A stretch of DNA of 64,000 nt from contig JAGXHY010000008.1 in NCBI GenBank assembly GCA_024635925.1, positions 62,001 through 126,000 on the forward strand. Reading direction: 5' to 3'. Below are positions 36,452-45,321 of the stretch, piece after piece; the stretch's first letter is position 1; each line of letters opens with the position of its first letter. The translations under genes were made by a program, and so were the position numbers. The stretch comes from Bacillota bacterium. Lineage in GTDB: Bacteria > Bacillota > TC1. The notes beneath the pieces were generated by a model. The model saw only the letters and a program-made list of their open reading frames with translations, did no database searches and was not told the DNA's origin.

Positions 36452-37592
36452 AAAGAAAAAAGAAAAAAATAACAGTGGTAAAGAGAATGTGAAAAATAAA
36501 ATTGGGGTTACAATGCCCAATAATATACTATTATTAATTGTAGTTGGTATATTATTAGTAATTGGTTCATATATGGTGTTTAGTGCATCCTATGTTGGAG
36601 TAGATAATAGTCCACCTTGGTATTATTTAGTTAGACATATATCTTTTATGTTAGCAGGTATATTAACTGGCATATTTTTTTATAATTTTGCTAGATTAAA
36701 GAATAAAGGATTATTAATTTATTTATTCTTTCTATTATCATTTGTAACACTTTTCATAGCATATTTATTCGGGAACACTGGTGGAGGTTCTAGAAGATGG
36801 ATAAGCTTAGGATTTATAAATATACAACCCTCAGAATTACTAAAGCCTGCTTTGATATTATTAATTGCATATTTATTAAATAGAAGTAAGAAACCTCATA
36901 TTTGGGTTTCATTACTTATAACAGGAATTGTATTTGGAGCAGTTGCTATAGAAAATTTCAGTTCAGCTTTAATTATAATTTTACCGGTATTGGTTATGTT
37001 AATAGTAAAAGGCATGAAAAAGAAGCATTACTTAGCAATTTTGAGTATGGCTATTATTGGTTTACCATATTTTATTATAACTAAAACTTATCGTTTTTTA
37101 AGAATGTTGGATTTTATTCCAGTATTACTAAATCCTCTATCAGCTGATTATCAAGCTAAACAAAGTCTATATGCATTAGCTGATGGAAGCATATTTGGAG
37201 TAGGAATTACAAACAGTAAACAAAAATTTTTCCATTTACCTGAGCATCATACAGATTTTATATTTGCAATAGTTGGTGAAGAACTAGGATTTTTAGGTGC
37301 TGTTGCTTTAATATTGTTATTATTTGTATTAAGTTTTATAATAATACAGATAGCATTAGAAACAGAAAACAAATTTAACAAACTAGCTATTCTTGGTTTT
37401 GGTTCTTTATTTATATTTCAAACCTTATTGAATCTAGCTGTGGTAGTAGCAATGGTACCAGTTACAGGAGTGACATTACCATTTATAAGTTATGGTGGCT
37501 CATCTCTAGTTTCCTTTTTACTAATTATCGGCTTCATTCTTGGGGCTTCAAGGCCTAGAAAGAGGAAAATTAATGAATTCAAAAAAAACTAA
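36435..37592 (+). CDS. ftsW: FtsW/RodA/SpoVE-family lipid II polymerase
   Basis: SEDS-family glycan polymerase with about ten membrane helices. GSRRWISLG, QPSELLKPALI, FAIVGEELGF and PFISYGGSSL are hallmark segments. The assignment to septal FtsW follows from its place between murD and murG and the single class B PBP in the cluster; SpoVE is the alternative in spore formers. A basic tail of about 25 residues precedes the first helix. The start is uncertain: ATG 36435 (inside murD), GTG 36489 and ATG 36513 are all in frame, none with a strong ribosome binding site. Confidence 0.92.
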   Translation: MLIKFKKKKEKNNSGKENVKNKIGVTMPNNILLLIVVGILLVIGSYMVFSASYVGVDNSPPWYYLVRHISFMLAGILTGIFFYNFARLKNKGLLIYLFFLLSFVTLFIAYLFGNTGGGSRRWISLGFINIQPSELLKPALILLIAYLLNRSKKPHIWVSLLITGIVFGAVAIENFSSALIIILPVLVMLIVKGMKKKHYLAILSMAIIGLPYFIITKTYRFLRMLDFIPVLLNPLSADYQAKQSLYALADGSIFGVGITNSKQKFFHLPEHHTDFIFAIVGEELGFLGAVALILLLFVLSFIIIQIALETENKFNKLAILGFGSLFIFQTLLNLAVVVAMVPVTGVTLPFISYGGSSLVSFLLIIGFILGASRPRKRKINEFKKN

Positions 37593-38694
37593 TATTGTTG
37601 TAACGGGAGGTAAAACTGGTGGACATATTTATCCTGCTTTAGCAATATCTGAAATTTTAGAAAATGAATATAACATTAATCCATATTATATAGGATCGAA
37701 GAACGGTATGGAATCTAAAATTTTGATGAATGAAAAAATACCCTTTTATGGATTAAACTTTGCTCCTTTTGTAGGAATATCATATGAAAGAAAGGTTAAA
37801 TCTGTTTTTATTAATATAGCTGGATTTTTTTTAAGTTTAATTTTACTTTTTAAAATAAAACCTAAATTAATAATAGGTACAGGTGGTTTTGTTTCTGGTC
37901 CAGTATTAATGGCGGCATTTGTATTAAGAGTACCTATAATTATTCACGAACAAAATGTTGCACCAGGTTTTACTAACAAATTATTAGCAAAAATTAGCAA
38001 AGAAATTTGGGTAACTTTTAATGAAAGTTCTAAATATTTTCCAAATAATAAAAGAAAAGTATTAACAGGTATGCCTTTAAGAAAGAGTTTTCAAAAATTA
38101 ATAAAAAAAGATGCTAAAAAATATTTCGGTATAGAAGAAGGACAGAAAGTCTTATTAATTACTGGTGGAAGTCAAGGTTCTAAATTAATAAACACCTCTG
38201 TTAGAGAGTTATATGTTAAAATTATTAAAGAATTAAATTTGGATATTATTCATATTACTGGTACTAAATTTTATAACGAAATTATTAGTAGTTTAAATAA
38301 AGAAGAACAAGAATTAGTGAAGGATGGTAAATTAATAATTAAAGATTATATAAGTGAGATGGAACAAGCATTAAATGCTGCAGAGATTACCATTTCAAGA
38401 GCTGGAGCTAGTTTTATATGTGAATTAATCGTAACAAAGAGTTATAGTATTTTAATTCCTATAAAAAAATCAGCAAGTAATCATCAATTAATGAATGCAA
38501 AAGCTATCGAAAAATCTGGAATGGGAAAAATAATTGAAGAAGATAATTTAACTTCAAAAATTTTATTTTCTACTTTAGAGTCCTTAAAGCCTTATGGATT
38601 TGAAAATATTATTAGTAATAATGCAGGAATACTATATGGTGAAAATACAAAAGAGATTATTAGAAAGGAAGCAGGTAAATATTTGAATGAATAA
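37573..38694 (+). CDS. murG: UDP-GlcNAc:MurNAc-pentapeptide transferase
   Basis: Adds GlcNAc to lipid I to make lipid II at the inner membrane face. The first glycine loop reads TGGKTGGHIYPALA (a Lys where the family often has Gly), IGTGGFVSGP and HEQNVAPG follow, and GGSQGSKLIN and SRAGASFICEL belong to the donor domain. 373 residues. ATG 37573 has AGAGGA 7 bases upstream and overlaps ftsW by 20 bases. Confidence 0.96.
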   Translation: MNSKKTNIVVTGGKTGGHIYPALAISEILENEYNINPYYIGSKNGMESKILMNEKIPFYGLNFAPFVGISYERKVKSVFINIAGFFLSLILLFKIKPKLIIGTGGFVSGPVLMAAFVLRVPIIIHEQNVAPGFTNKLLAKISKEIWVTFNESSKYFPNNKRKVLTGMPLRKSFQKLIKKDAKKYFGIEEGQKVLLITGGSQGSKLINTSVRELYVKIIKELNLDIIHITGTKFYNEIISSLNKEEQELVKDGKLIIKDYISEMEQALNAAEITISRAGASFICELIVTKSYSILIPIKKSASNHQLMNAKAIEKSGMGKIIEEDNLTSKILFSTLESLKPYGFENIISNNAGILYGENTKEIIRKEAGKYLNE

Positions 38695-40009
38695 TATACA
38701 TTTTATAGGTATTGGTGGAACTGGTATGAGTGGGCTTGCAAAAATTTGTGTTGAAAAAGGTATTAATGTAACAGGATCAGATTTAAAAAATTCTGAAACT
38801 ATACAAAAATTAAAAAATATCGGAGCCACTATTAAAATTGGACATGGTAAATTACCAAAAGATACTACTTTAGTTGTATATTCAACAGCTGTATCTCAAA
38901 ATAATTCAGAAGTTGTTGATGCTAAAAATAAAAATATTCCTTTATGGCATAGAAGTGATATTCTAAGATATGTTTCTGAAGATAAAATTGTTTATGGAGT
39001 TGCTGGAGCACATGGTAAAACAACTACAACAACTTTTTTAGCAGAAATTTTTGTCAGAGGGGAAAGAAATCCTAGTTTTGCTTCTGGTGGCAAGCTTGTT
39101 TTTGAAGGAGCAAATGGTAAATTTGATTTAAAAGGTGATGTTTTTATTGCAGAACTTGATGAAAGTGATGGATCATTTTTGAAAATTAAAGTAGATACAG
39201 CAATAATTACAAATATTGATGATGATCATCTTGATTATTATACAACAAAAGAAAATATCGATAATGCTTTTGCAGAATTTTTAGAGAATGTTGAAGGCAA
39301 ACTGATTGTGAATGGTCATGATAAAATGATAATGAAATTATTAACTGGGAAAACTAATTTTATAACATTTGGATTTAATGATTGTGACTATACAATGGAT
39401 GATATTTTGGTACAAAATTATAGAAATACAGCAAAAGCTTATTATCAAGGCCAATATATTGGCACAATAAATATCTCATTACCAGGCAGACACAACTTGG
39501 AAAACGCTCTTGGAGCTGTAGCCTTAGCTCGAGAGAAAAAAATACCAGATGATGTGATTTTCAAAGCATTATCAACTTTCCAGGGTGTAGGCAGAAGATT
39601 TGAAATTATAGGTCAGAAACAAGGTAGAACTATAGTAGATGATTATGCACACCATCCTAAAGAAATAGAAGCTTTATTAAATGGTGCAAAGTCATTTGGG
39701 TATAAAAGAGTAATAAGCATTTTTCAACCTCATAGGTATTCGAGAACTAAACAACTGTATGATGATTTTGTTAGAGTCCTTAAAAAATCTGATATTTGTA
39801 TTGTTAATAATATCTATAGTGCCGGAGAAAAAGCAATTCCTGGTATAAATAGTCAAAATCTCGCAAAAGATATTGGTGGAGTTTTTATCGAAAGTTTCAA
39901 TGATATTGTTGATTATATTTTAGAAAATAGTAATGAAGAAGATTTGATATTGACAATTGGAGCAGGAGATATTTGTGAAGTAGGAGAAATGATATTAAAA
40001 TCATTATAG
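38687..40009 (+). CDS. murC: UDP-MurNAc:L-alanine ligase
   Basis: Adds the first stem residue. N-terminal HFIGIGGTGMSGLA is the UDP loop, GVAGAHGKTTTTTF the ATP loop, and DDYAHHPKEI, FQPHRYSRTK and TIGAGD are MurC motifs. 440 residues, normal. ATG overlaps murG by 8 bases. In B. subtilis murC lies outside the dcw cluster; here it is within, directly before murB. Confidence 0.97.
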   Translation: MNNIHFIGIGGTGMSGLAKICVEKGINVTGSDLKNSETIQKLKNIGATIKIGHGKLPKDTTLVVYSTAVSQNNSEVVDAKNKNIPLWHRSDILRYVSEDKIVYGVAGAHGKTTTTTFLAEIFVRGERNPSFASGGKLVFEGANGKFDLKGDVFIAELDESDGSFLKIKVDTAIITNIDDDHLDYYTTKENIDNAFAEFLENVEGKLIVNGHDKMIMKLLTGKTNFITFGFNDCDYTMDDILVQNYRNTAKAYYQGQYIGTINISLPGRHNLENALGAVALAREKKIPDDVIFKALSTFQGVGRRFEIIGQKQGRTIVDDYAHHPKEIEALLNGAKSFGYKRVISIFQPHRYSRTKQLYDDFVRVLKKSDICIVNNIYSAGEKAIPGINSQNLAKDIGGVFIESFNDIVDYILENSNEEDLILTIGAGDICEVGEMILKSL

Positions 40010-40021
40010 GAGTAAAGTCAA

Positions 40022-40933
40022 TTGGCTACTAATTTCTTAAATATAGAAAAAATTTATAATGGATTAATTGAATATGATTATGACATAAGTGAACTGACTA
40101 CTTGGAAAATTGGAGGAAAAGTTAAATGTATTGTTTTTCCACAATATGAAAGTCAAATAGTTGTACTTATAGATTATTTAAAAAGAATGAACATTCCATA
40201 TTATATTATTGGTAAAGGTTCTAATATTTTATTTGGGAACAATGATTACAATGGTCTTATAATATATTTAGGGAAAAAATTTGATACCTATGAAATAACA
40301 AAAGATATAGATGGTAGCATTATTAATTGTTTAAGTGGTATGTCACTAATGAAAATTGGAAAAATTGCTAAAGAAAAATCTTTAACAGGATTTGAGTATT
40401 TGAGTCTTATCCCAGGTTCTTTAGGTGGCGCTATTATAACTAACGCCGAAGCACATAAAAAAGCTATCAGTGACTTAATTATTAGTGTTAAGGTACTCGA
40501 AAATGGCATGATAAAAGATTATACAAATGAAATGTGCATGTTTAAATATAGAACTTCCATTTTTGAAGGCAATAAGGATTTAGTTGTTCTATCTGCAATA
40601 TTAGCACTTGAAAATGGGAATAAGGAAGAAATAATAAATAAAATGTTGATAGCAAAGGATTATAGAATTAAAAAGCAACCAAAAAAACCTAGTGCTGGTA
40701 GTGTTTTCAAAAATCCTAATCTAGCTCCAGCTGGAAAACTTATTGATGACTTAGGTTTAAAAGGGGTATATAAAGGTGATGCTAAAATTTCTAATATACA
40801 TGGAAACTTTATTATTAATGAAGATAATGCTAAAAGCGAAGATGTCTTATATTTAATTAAGATAATTAGAGATAAAGTAGAAGAAAAATACAAAATTTCT
40901 CTTGATTTAGAAATTAAAATGTTTAATATATAG
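40022..40933 (+). CDS. murB: UDP-N-acetylenolpyruvoylglucosamine reductase
   Basis: FAD enzyme that reduces enolpyruvyl-UDP-GlcNAc to UDP-MurNAc with NADPH. TTWKIGGK, GKGSNILFG and LSLIPGSLGGAIITNAEAH are FAD-binding blocks; KKPSAGSVFKNP carries the active-site Ser of type II MurB, and a Glu-containing C-terminal segment follows. 303 residues, the short type IIb size. TTG start with AGGAG 9 bases upstream. It closes the mur part of the cluster; a promoter follows. Confidence 0.95.
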   Translation: MATNFLNIEKIYNGLIEYDYDISELTTWKIGGKVKCIVFPQYESQIVVLIDYLKRMNIPYYIIGKGSNILFGNNDYNGLIIYLGKKFDTYEITKDIDGSIINCLSGMSLMKIGKIAKEKSLTGFEYLSLIPGSLGGAIITNAEAHKKAISDLIISVKVLENGMIKDYTNEMCMFKYRTSIFEGNKDLVVLSAILALENGNKEEIINKMLIAKDYRIKKQPKKPSAGSVFKNPNLAPAGKLIDDLGLKGVYKGDAKISNIHGNFIINEDNAKSEDVLYLIKIIRDKVEEKYKISLDLEIKMFNI

Positions 40934-40935
40934 GT

Positions 40936-40964
40936 TTGCTTATTTAATTTATAATTGCTATAAT
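40936..40964 (+). promoter_or_regulatory. internal promoter for ftsQ-ftsZ
   Basis: TTGCTT at 40936-40941, 17-base spacer, TATAAT at 40959-40964 with extended TGC. It lies in the gap after murB and lets ftsQ-ftsZ be transcribed independently of the mur genes. It uses the same -35 (TTGCTT) and spacing as the rpsB promoter. Confidence 0.75.
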
Positions 40965-40996
40965 TACACTATATATAGTAATATGGGGGGATAGTA

Positions 40997-41776
40997 ATTA
41001 AAAGAAATAGACAAAATGAAGAAAATATAGAAAAAAAATCCAAAATAAAAGTTAAATTCAAAAAAATATTTCTTATGTTGATATTAATATCAACTTTAGG
41101 TGTTACATTTTATTTAGCTTTTTTTTCAAGTTTTTTTAACATTCAAATTGTAGAAATAAAAGGTGTTTACTCTTTAGAACCAAATGAAATTGAAGAAATT
41201 GCAAATATTAAATTAGGTTCAAATATATTTCTGCAAAATAACTTAGCTAAAGAAAAAAAGATGAAAGCTAAATTTTCAATTATTAATAATGTTAAAATTA
41301 AACAAGATCTACCTAATAAGTTAATTATTCAAATAACTGAAAAAAAACCTGAACTAGTTCTTTTATATCAACAAAAGTATGTATATATCGACTACAAAGG
41401 AGAAATTTTAAATATTAATAATAAACTTAATCAAAGTACTGCTCCTATTCTTACTGAACTTGACTTGCAAGACAATCTTGTACTTGGACAAGTTTTAGTA
41501 AAAAAGGATATACGATTAGCTTTAGATTTTGTTAATCAAATACCAGAGGACAAAAAATATCTTATCAATGAAATAACAATAGATGACTATGGTATATCGA
41601 TTTATCCAACTGGCAGTTATAAAGTTATGATGGGAGATAATATTAAAGTTCTCAAAAAAATACGAACTTTAGAGACATTGTTGAGAGACAGTGGACTCTT
41701 AGGAAATACAATAAACTATATAGACATTTCAAATCCTGATAAAATTATTTTAAAAACCAAGGAGGTTGTCTCGTGA
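40997..41776 (+). CDS. ftsQ: cell division protein FtsQ/DivIB, apparent ATT start
   Basis: Bitopic division protein: basic cytosolic tail, one membrane helix ([19 protein letters not shown]), then a POTRA-like domain ([17 protein letters not shown] and [13 protein letters not shown]) and the beta domain. The frame is open from a stop at 40979 with no ATG, GTG or TTG before an internal ATG at 41075, which would begin inside the membrane helix and has no ribosome binding site. GGGGGG at 40985-40990 is 6 bases from ATT 40997; starting there gives 259 residues with a normal basic tail ([19 protein letters not shown]). The last 4 bases overlap ftsZ. Confidence 0.85.
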   Translation: MKRNRQNEENIEKKSKIKVKFKKIFLMLILISTLGVTFYLAFFSSFFNIQIVEIKGVYSLEPNEIEEIANIKLGSNIFLQNNLAKEKKMKAKFSIINNVKIKQDLPNKLIIQITEKKPELVLLYQQKYVYIDYKGEILNINNKLNQSTAPILTELDLQDNLVLGQVLVKKDIRLALDFVNQIPEDKKYLINEITIDDYGISIYPTGSYKVMMGDNIKVLKKIRTLETLLRDSGLLGNTINYIDISNPDKIILKTKEVVS

Positions 41777-42864
41777 TTGAATTTGAAGATGCAAATTTTA
41801 ACAAATCAGCAAGTATTAAGGTAATAGGCATTGGTGGAGGTGGAAACAATGCAGTCAATAGAATGATTGAAGCTGGTCTGCAAGGTGTAGACTTCATATC
41901 TATCAATACAGATGCTCAATCATTACAAAGCTCATTGGCAAACAAAAAAATACAAATTGGTAGTAAACTGACTAAAGGTCTTGGCGCAGGCGCTAATCCA
42001 GAAATAGGGAAAGCAGCTGCCGATGAAAGTAAAGAGGAATTATATAAATTATTACAAGGTACAGATATGATTTTTATTACTGCTGGTATGGGTGGTGGCA
42101 CAGGTACAGGCGCAGCTCCAGTTATTGCACAAATAGCTAGAGAAGTTGGAGCATTAACTATAGGAGTCGTTACTAAACCATTTTCTTTTGAAGGTAAAAA
42201 AAGAGAAGCATCTGCAAGAGATGGTATAGAAAAATTATCCCAATATGTTGACAGTTTGATTATTGTTCAAAATGATAAATTATTGGAATTGGCTGATAAA
42301 AGAACACCAATGTTACAAGCTTTTAAGATGGCTGATGATATTTTAAGACAAGGTGTACAAAGCATATCTGACTTAATTGTTATGCCAGCTCTTATAAATT
42401 TAGACTTTGCTGATGTTAGAGCTATAATGTCGGAAAATGGAGCAGCTCTAATGGGAATTGGTAGATCAACTGGTGAAAACAGAGCTCAAGAAGCGGCAAT
42501 AGCATCCATTTCAAGCGCATTACTAGATACTAGCATTGATGGAGCTAAAGGTGTACTGTTAAACATTACAGGTGGTAATGATTTAACACTATATGAAGTA
42601 AATGAAATTGCTACTATAGTTACTGAGGCCTGTGATGCTGAAGTAAATGTTATATTTGGAGCATCAATTGATCCATCAATAGAAGATGAAGTCTCTGTAA
42701 CAGTAATTGCAACTGGTTTTGAAGGTGAATTTTCAAGTATTAGAAGCAGACAGAAAAAAACTAAAAAAGAAGCAGAAGATACAAAGAATGCACAAGAATC
42801 AAGCAAAGAAGATGAAAAAGAAAACTTGGATATAGTTTTTACTATTCCTAAGTTTCTTGAATAA
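41773..42864 (+). CDS. ftsZ: cell division GTPase FtsZ
   Basis: Tubulin-like GTPase forming the Z ring. [13 protein letters not shown], the [13 protein letters not shown] tubulin signature and [11 protein letters not shown] are present. A charged linker (about residues 315-350) leads to a C-terminal peptide [11 protein letters not shown], the docking site for SepF, FtsA and other partners. 363 residues. GTG start with GGAGG upstream, overlapping ftsQ by 4 bases. The usual ftsA between ftsQ and ftsZ is absent; sepF lies about 2 kb downstream. Confidence 0.98.
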   Translation: MIEFEDANFNKSASIKVIGIGGGGNNAVNRMIEAGLQGVDFISINTDAQSLQSSLANKKIQIGSKLTKGLGAGANPEIGKAAADESKEELYKLLQGTDMIFITAGMGGGTGTGAAPVIAQIAREVGALTIGVVTKPFSFEGKKREASARDGIEKLSQYVDSLIIVQNDKLLELADKRTPMLQAFKMADDILRQGVQSISDLIVMPALINLDFADVRAIMSENGAALMGIGRSTGENRAQEAAIASISSALLDTSIDGAKGVLLNITGGNDLTLYEVNEIATIVTEACDAEVNVIFGASIDPSIEDEVSVTVIATGFEGEFSSIRSRQKKTKKEAEDTKNAQESSKEDEKENLDIVFTIPKFLE

Positions 42865-42875
42865 GAGTAAAAATT

Positions 42876-43352
42876 ATGCGTTGTATATATTGTAACAGTC
42901 CAGATTCAAAAGTTCTCGACTCTAGACCAGTTGAAGATGGAAATGGAATTAGAAGACGAAGAGAATGTATAGTATGCAAAAAAAGATTCACTACTTATGA
43001 AAAAGCCGAACAAGCACCTATAATAGTTATGAAAAAAGATGGAAAAAGGGACTTGTTTGATAAAGACAAGCTGTTAAGAGGTATACTGAAGTCTTGTCAA
43101 AAAACTAACGTTGAATTTGAATCAATAGAAAAAATGGTTGATGAAATTGAAAGAGATTTACATGCTGTTGGAGAAAAAGAAATAAAAAGTGAATTAATTG
43201 GGCAAATGGTTATGAATCATCTTCAAAATCTTGATCCTGTTGCTTACGTTAGATTTGCATCAGTTTATAGAGAATTCAAAGATGTTGAAACTTTTAGAGA
43301 AGAAATAGAAAGTTTGTTAAATACAAACAACAAGAAGAATAGCCGCTCTTAG
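42876..43352 (+). CDS. nrdR: ribonucleotide reductase repressor NrdR
   Basis: Zinc-ribbon plus ATP-cone regulator of ribonucleotide reductase genes. Zinc cysteines are C3, C6, C31 and C34, flanking the conserved RRRREC block; the ATP-cone (KKDGKRDLFDKDKLLRGI) follows. 158 residues, standard. It sits 11 bases after ftsZ, so DNA precursor control is co-transcribed with division here. Its stop codon lies in the centre of a strong hairpin. Confidence 0.96.
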   Translation: MRCIYCNSPDSKVLDSRPVEDGNGIRRRRECIVCKKRFTTYEKAEQAPIIVMKKDGKRDLFDKDKLLRGILKSCQKTNVEFESIEKMVDEIERDLHAVGEKEIKSELIGQMVMNHLQNLDPVAYVRFASVYREFKDVETFREEIESLLNTNNKKNSRS

Positions 43353-43365
43353 AGCGGCTATTTTA
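43338..43365 (+). terminator. hairpin overlapping the nrdR stop codon
   Basis: 12-bp arms AATAGCCGCTCT/AGAGCGGCTATT with a single central base, so in practice about a 10-bp stem with a 5-base loop, followed by TT and AT. The TAG stop of nrdR lies at its apex. The T tract is short and the next gene begins 11 bases later, so it may attenuate rather than fully stop transcription. Confidence 0.6.
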
Positions 43366-43375
43366 TGGAGAAATC

Positions 43376-44143
43376 ATGAAACTTTATTTATTTGAAGATA
43401 AAAGAATACTTAAAAGTAGCAAACTTAATGAGTTTGATTTTATAGATCATGTTTTTTCAACTAGAGATTTTGGAAATCAAGGTCTTCATATAAATGATGA
43501 TAGAAATCATGTTTTAAATAATAGAAAAAATCTGGCAAAAACTATTAAAGTTGATTATCATAATGTAATTGCTGCAAAGCAAGTACATGGTAGTAATAGT
43601 AGATGTGTATATATTGATGATATTGGTAAAGGTGCTCTTTATTATAATGAAAGTTTGGATAACTGTGATGCACTAATAACAAATATACCTAATTTACCTC
43701 TTTTTGCTTTTTATGCCGACTGTGTACCTATATTTTTAGTTGATCCAATTAAAAAATGCATAGGAATTGTTCATTCCGGATGGAAAGGAACCTTAAATAA
43801 CATAATTGGTAATACTATAGATAATATTATTCTAAAATTTGATTCTTCTCCAGCTGATATAATTGCTATAATAGGCCCATATATAAAAGGTTCATGCTAT
43901 GAAGTTAGTAATGAAATTATTGAGCAGTTTACTAAATTAGGCTATAATAAAGAAAATCAGATTATTGGTAATAATATTGATTTAGGATTAATAATACAAC
44001 ATCAATTATACAATAAGGGTATATATAAAATAGAAATTGATGATTATTGTACAAGTTGTAATTTGGATTTGTTTTTTTCACATCGAAAAGAACATGGACA
44101 TTCGGGAAGAATGGCCGGAATTATAATGTTAAAAGGAGAATAA
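43376..44143 (+). CDS. pgeF: purine nucleoside phosphorylase/adenosine deaminase of the YfiH/LACC1 family
   Basis: 255 residues of the multi-copper-oxidase-like-fold family once called polyphenol oxidase. FYADCVPIFLVDP, GIVHSGWKGT and GPYIKGSCYEVS carry the conserved Cys and His residues, and CTSCNLDLFFSHRKEHGHSG is the C-terminal block. Family members act on purine nucleosides; E. coli YfiH is also linked to removal of mis-incorporated wall precursors. The start has TGGAG upstream. One base separates it from yggS, as in other Gram-positives. Confidence 0.9.
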   Translation: MKLYLFEDKRILKSSKLNEFDFIDHVFSTRDFGNQGLHINDDRNHVLNNRKNLAKTIKVDYHNVIAAKQVHGSNSRCVYIDDIGKGALYYNESLDNCDALITNIPNLPLFAFYADCVPIFLVDPIKKCIGIVHSGWKGTLNNIIGNTIDNIILKFDSSPADIIAIIGPYIKGSCYEVSNEIIEQFTKLGYNKENQIIGNNIDLGLIIQHQLYNKGIYKIEIDDYCTSCNLDLFFSHRKEHGHSGRMAGIIMLKGE

Positions 44144-44827
44144 ATGGAAGATTTAAAGAGAAATTTACAGATTATAAAGAAAGATATAAAGGAAGCAATG
44201 ATTCTATCAGGTAGGAGTGACGATGTCTTGTTAGTTGGAGTAACAAAAACCTTCCCGGTTGATAAGATTTATGATGGAATGGAACTTGGAATATTTGATG
44301 TAGGAGAAAATAAAGCACAAGAATTTACTGAGAAATATGCTATAATAAAAGATAGAGTAAATTGGCACTTCATTGGACACCTACAAAAAAATAAAGTTAA
44401 ATATATTGTAGGGAAAGTTAAATTAATTCATTCGGTTGATAGTTTAGGTTTAGCCGAAGAAATTTCAAAAAGAGCTGAAAAGGCAAATATTATTCAAGAT
44501 GTTTTGATAGAGGTAAATGTTTCTGGTGAAGAAAGTAAATTTGGAGTTAGGTCAAATAATATTGAAGATTTATTAACTAGTATTTCCCAGTTAAAAGGTA
44601 TTAAAGTTAAGGGTTTGATGACAATGGCTCCAAATGTTGATGATGATTTGCTAGTGAGAAGTGTTTTTAAAGAACTAAGACTATTAAAAGAAAATATTAT
44701 TGATTTGCATATCAATAATATAAACATGGATTATCTATCAATGGGTATGAGTCAAGATTTTAAATTAGCTATCTTAGAAGGAGCTAATATTATTAGAGTA
44801 GGTTCTTTAATATATGGAAAAAGATAA
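44144..44827 (+). CDS. PLP homeostasis protein YggS/YlmE
   Basis: 227-residue alanine-racemase-fold protein without a second catalytic domain. The PLP lysine is Lys35 in LVGVTKTFP; HFIGHLQKNK, IEVNVSGEESKFG, MTMAP and LSMGMSQDF are the family blocks. It buffers free pyridoxal phosphate and affects amino acid pools. It directly precedes sepF, the conserved ylmE-ylmF (sepF) order of Firmicutes. Confidence 0.94.
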   Translation: MEDLKRNLQIIKKDIKEAMILSGRSDDVLLVGVTKTFPVDKIYDGMELGIFDVGENKAQEFTEKYAIIKDRVNWHFIGHLQKNKVKYIVGKVKLIHSVDSLGLAEEISKRAEKANIIQDVLIEVNVSGEESKFGVRSNNIEDLLTSISQLKGIKVKGLMTMAPNVDDDLLVRSVFKELRLLKENIIDLHINNINMDYLSMGMSQDFKLAILEGANIIRVGSLIYGKR

Positions 44828-44841
44828 TAGGAGGTATTATT

Positions 44842-45309
44842 ATGATTGAAAGAATTAAAGGATATTTTTCAAAAGACGAAGAGTATGACGAAGAGTATGA
44901 TGAGTATGAAGAAGATGAATATAATGATGAGGATGATTATGACTTCGATGATAAAAAAGATAAAGACACTGATTTAGGTGGTTTTGGCGATGATCTTTTT
45001 GCGAAAGATAATAAGAAGAAACTATCAGTGGTTTTGATGAGCCCGGATACTTTTAATGACTCTATAAGAATATCAGATGAATTAAAAAAGAATAAAATGG
45101 TTATTGTTAATCTAGAAGATATTGATTTTGAAGAAGCTAGAAAAATTGTTGATTTTGTAAGTGGTACAGTTTATGCCTTAGGTGGATCAATTAATAAAAT
45201 AAGCAGTAAAATTGTAGCATTTTCACCAATATTTGTTGAGGTGCAAAATACTATTACAGTTAGAAGAAAAGATAAAGGTATGGATATACCAAATTTTAGA
45301 AAAATATAG
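44842..45309 (+). CDS. sepF: cell division protein SepF
   Basis: 155 residues. The N-terminal amphipathic MIERIKGYF segment is the probable membrane anchor; next is an extremely acidic linker (about residues 13-45, mostly Asp, Glu and Tyr); the C-terminal DUF552 domain (VVLMSPDTFNDSIRI, MVIVNLEDIDFEEARKIVDF) binds the FtsZ tail. In many Gram-positives SepF can substitute for FtsA as membrane tether, which matters here because ftsA is missing from the cluster. Confidence 0.95.
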   Translation: MIERIKGYFSKDEEYDEEYDEYEEDEYNDEDDYDFDDKKDKDTDLGGFGDDLFAKDNKKKLSVVLMSPDTFNDSIRISDELKKNKMVIVNLEDIDFEEARKIVDFVSGTVYALGGSINKISSKIVAFSPIFVEVQNTITVRRKDKGMDIPNFRKI

Positions 45310-45321
45310 TGAGGTGAAGTC

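Noticed and set aside
40983-40994. Mini frame ATG GGG GGA TAG just before ftsQ
   Set aside because: It coincides with the ftsQ ribosome binding site and has none of its own; more likely incidental.
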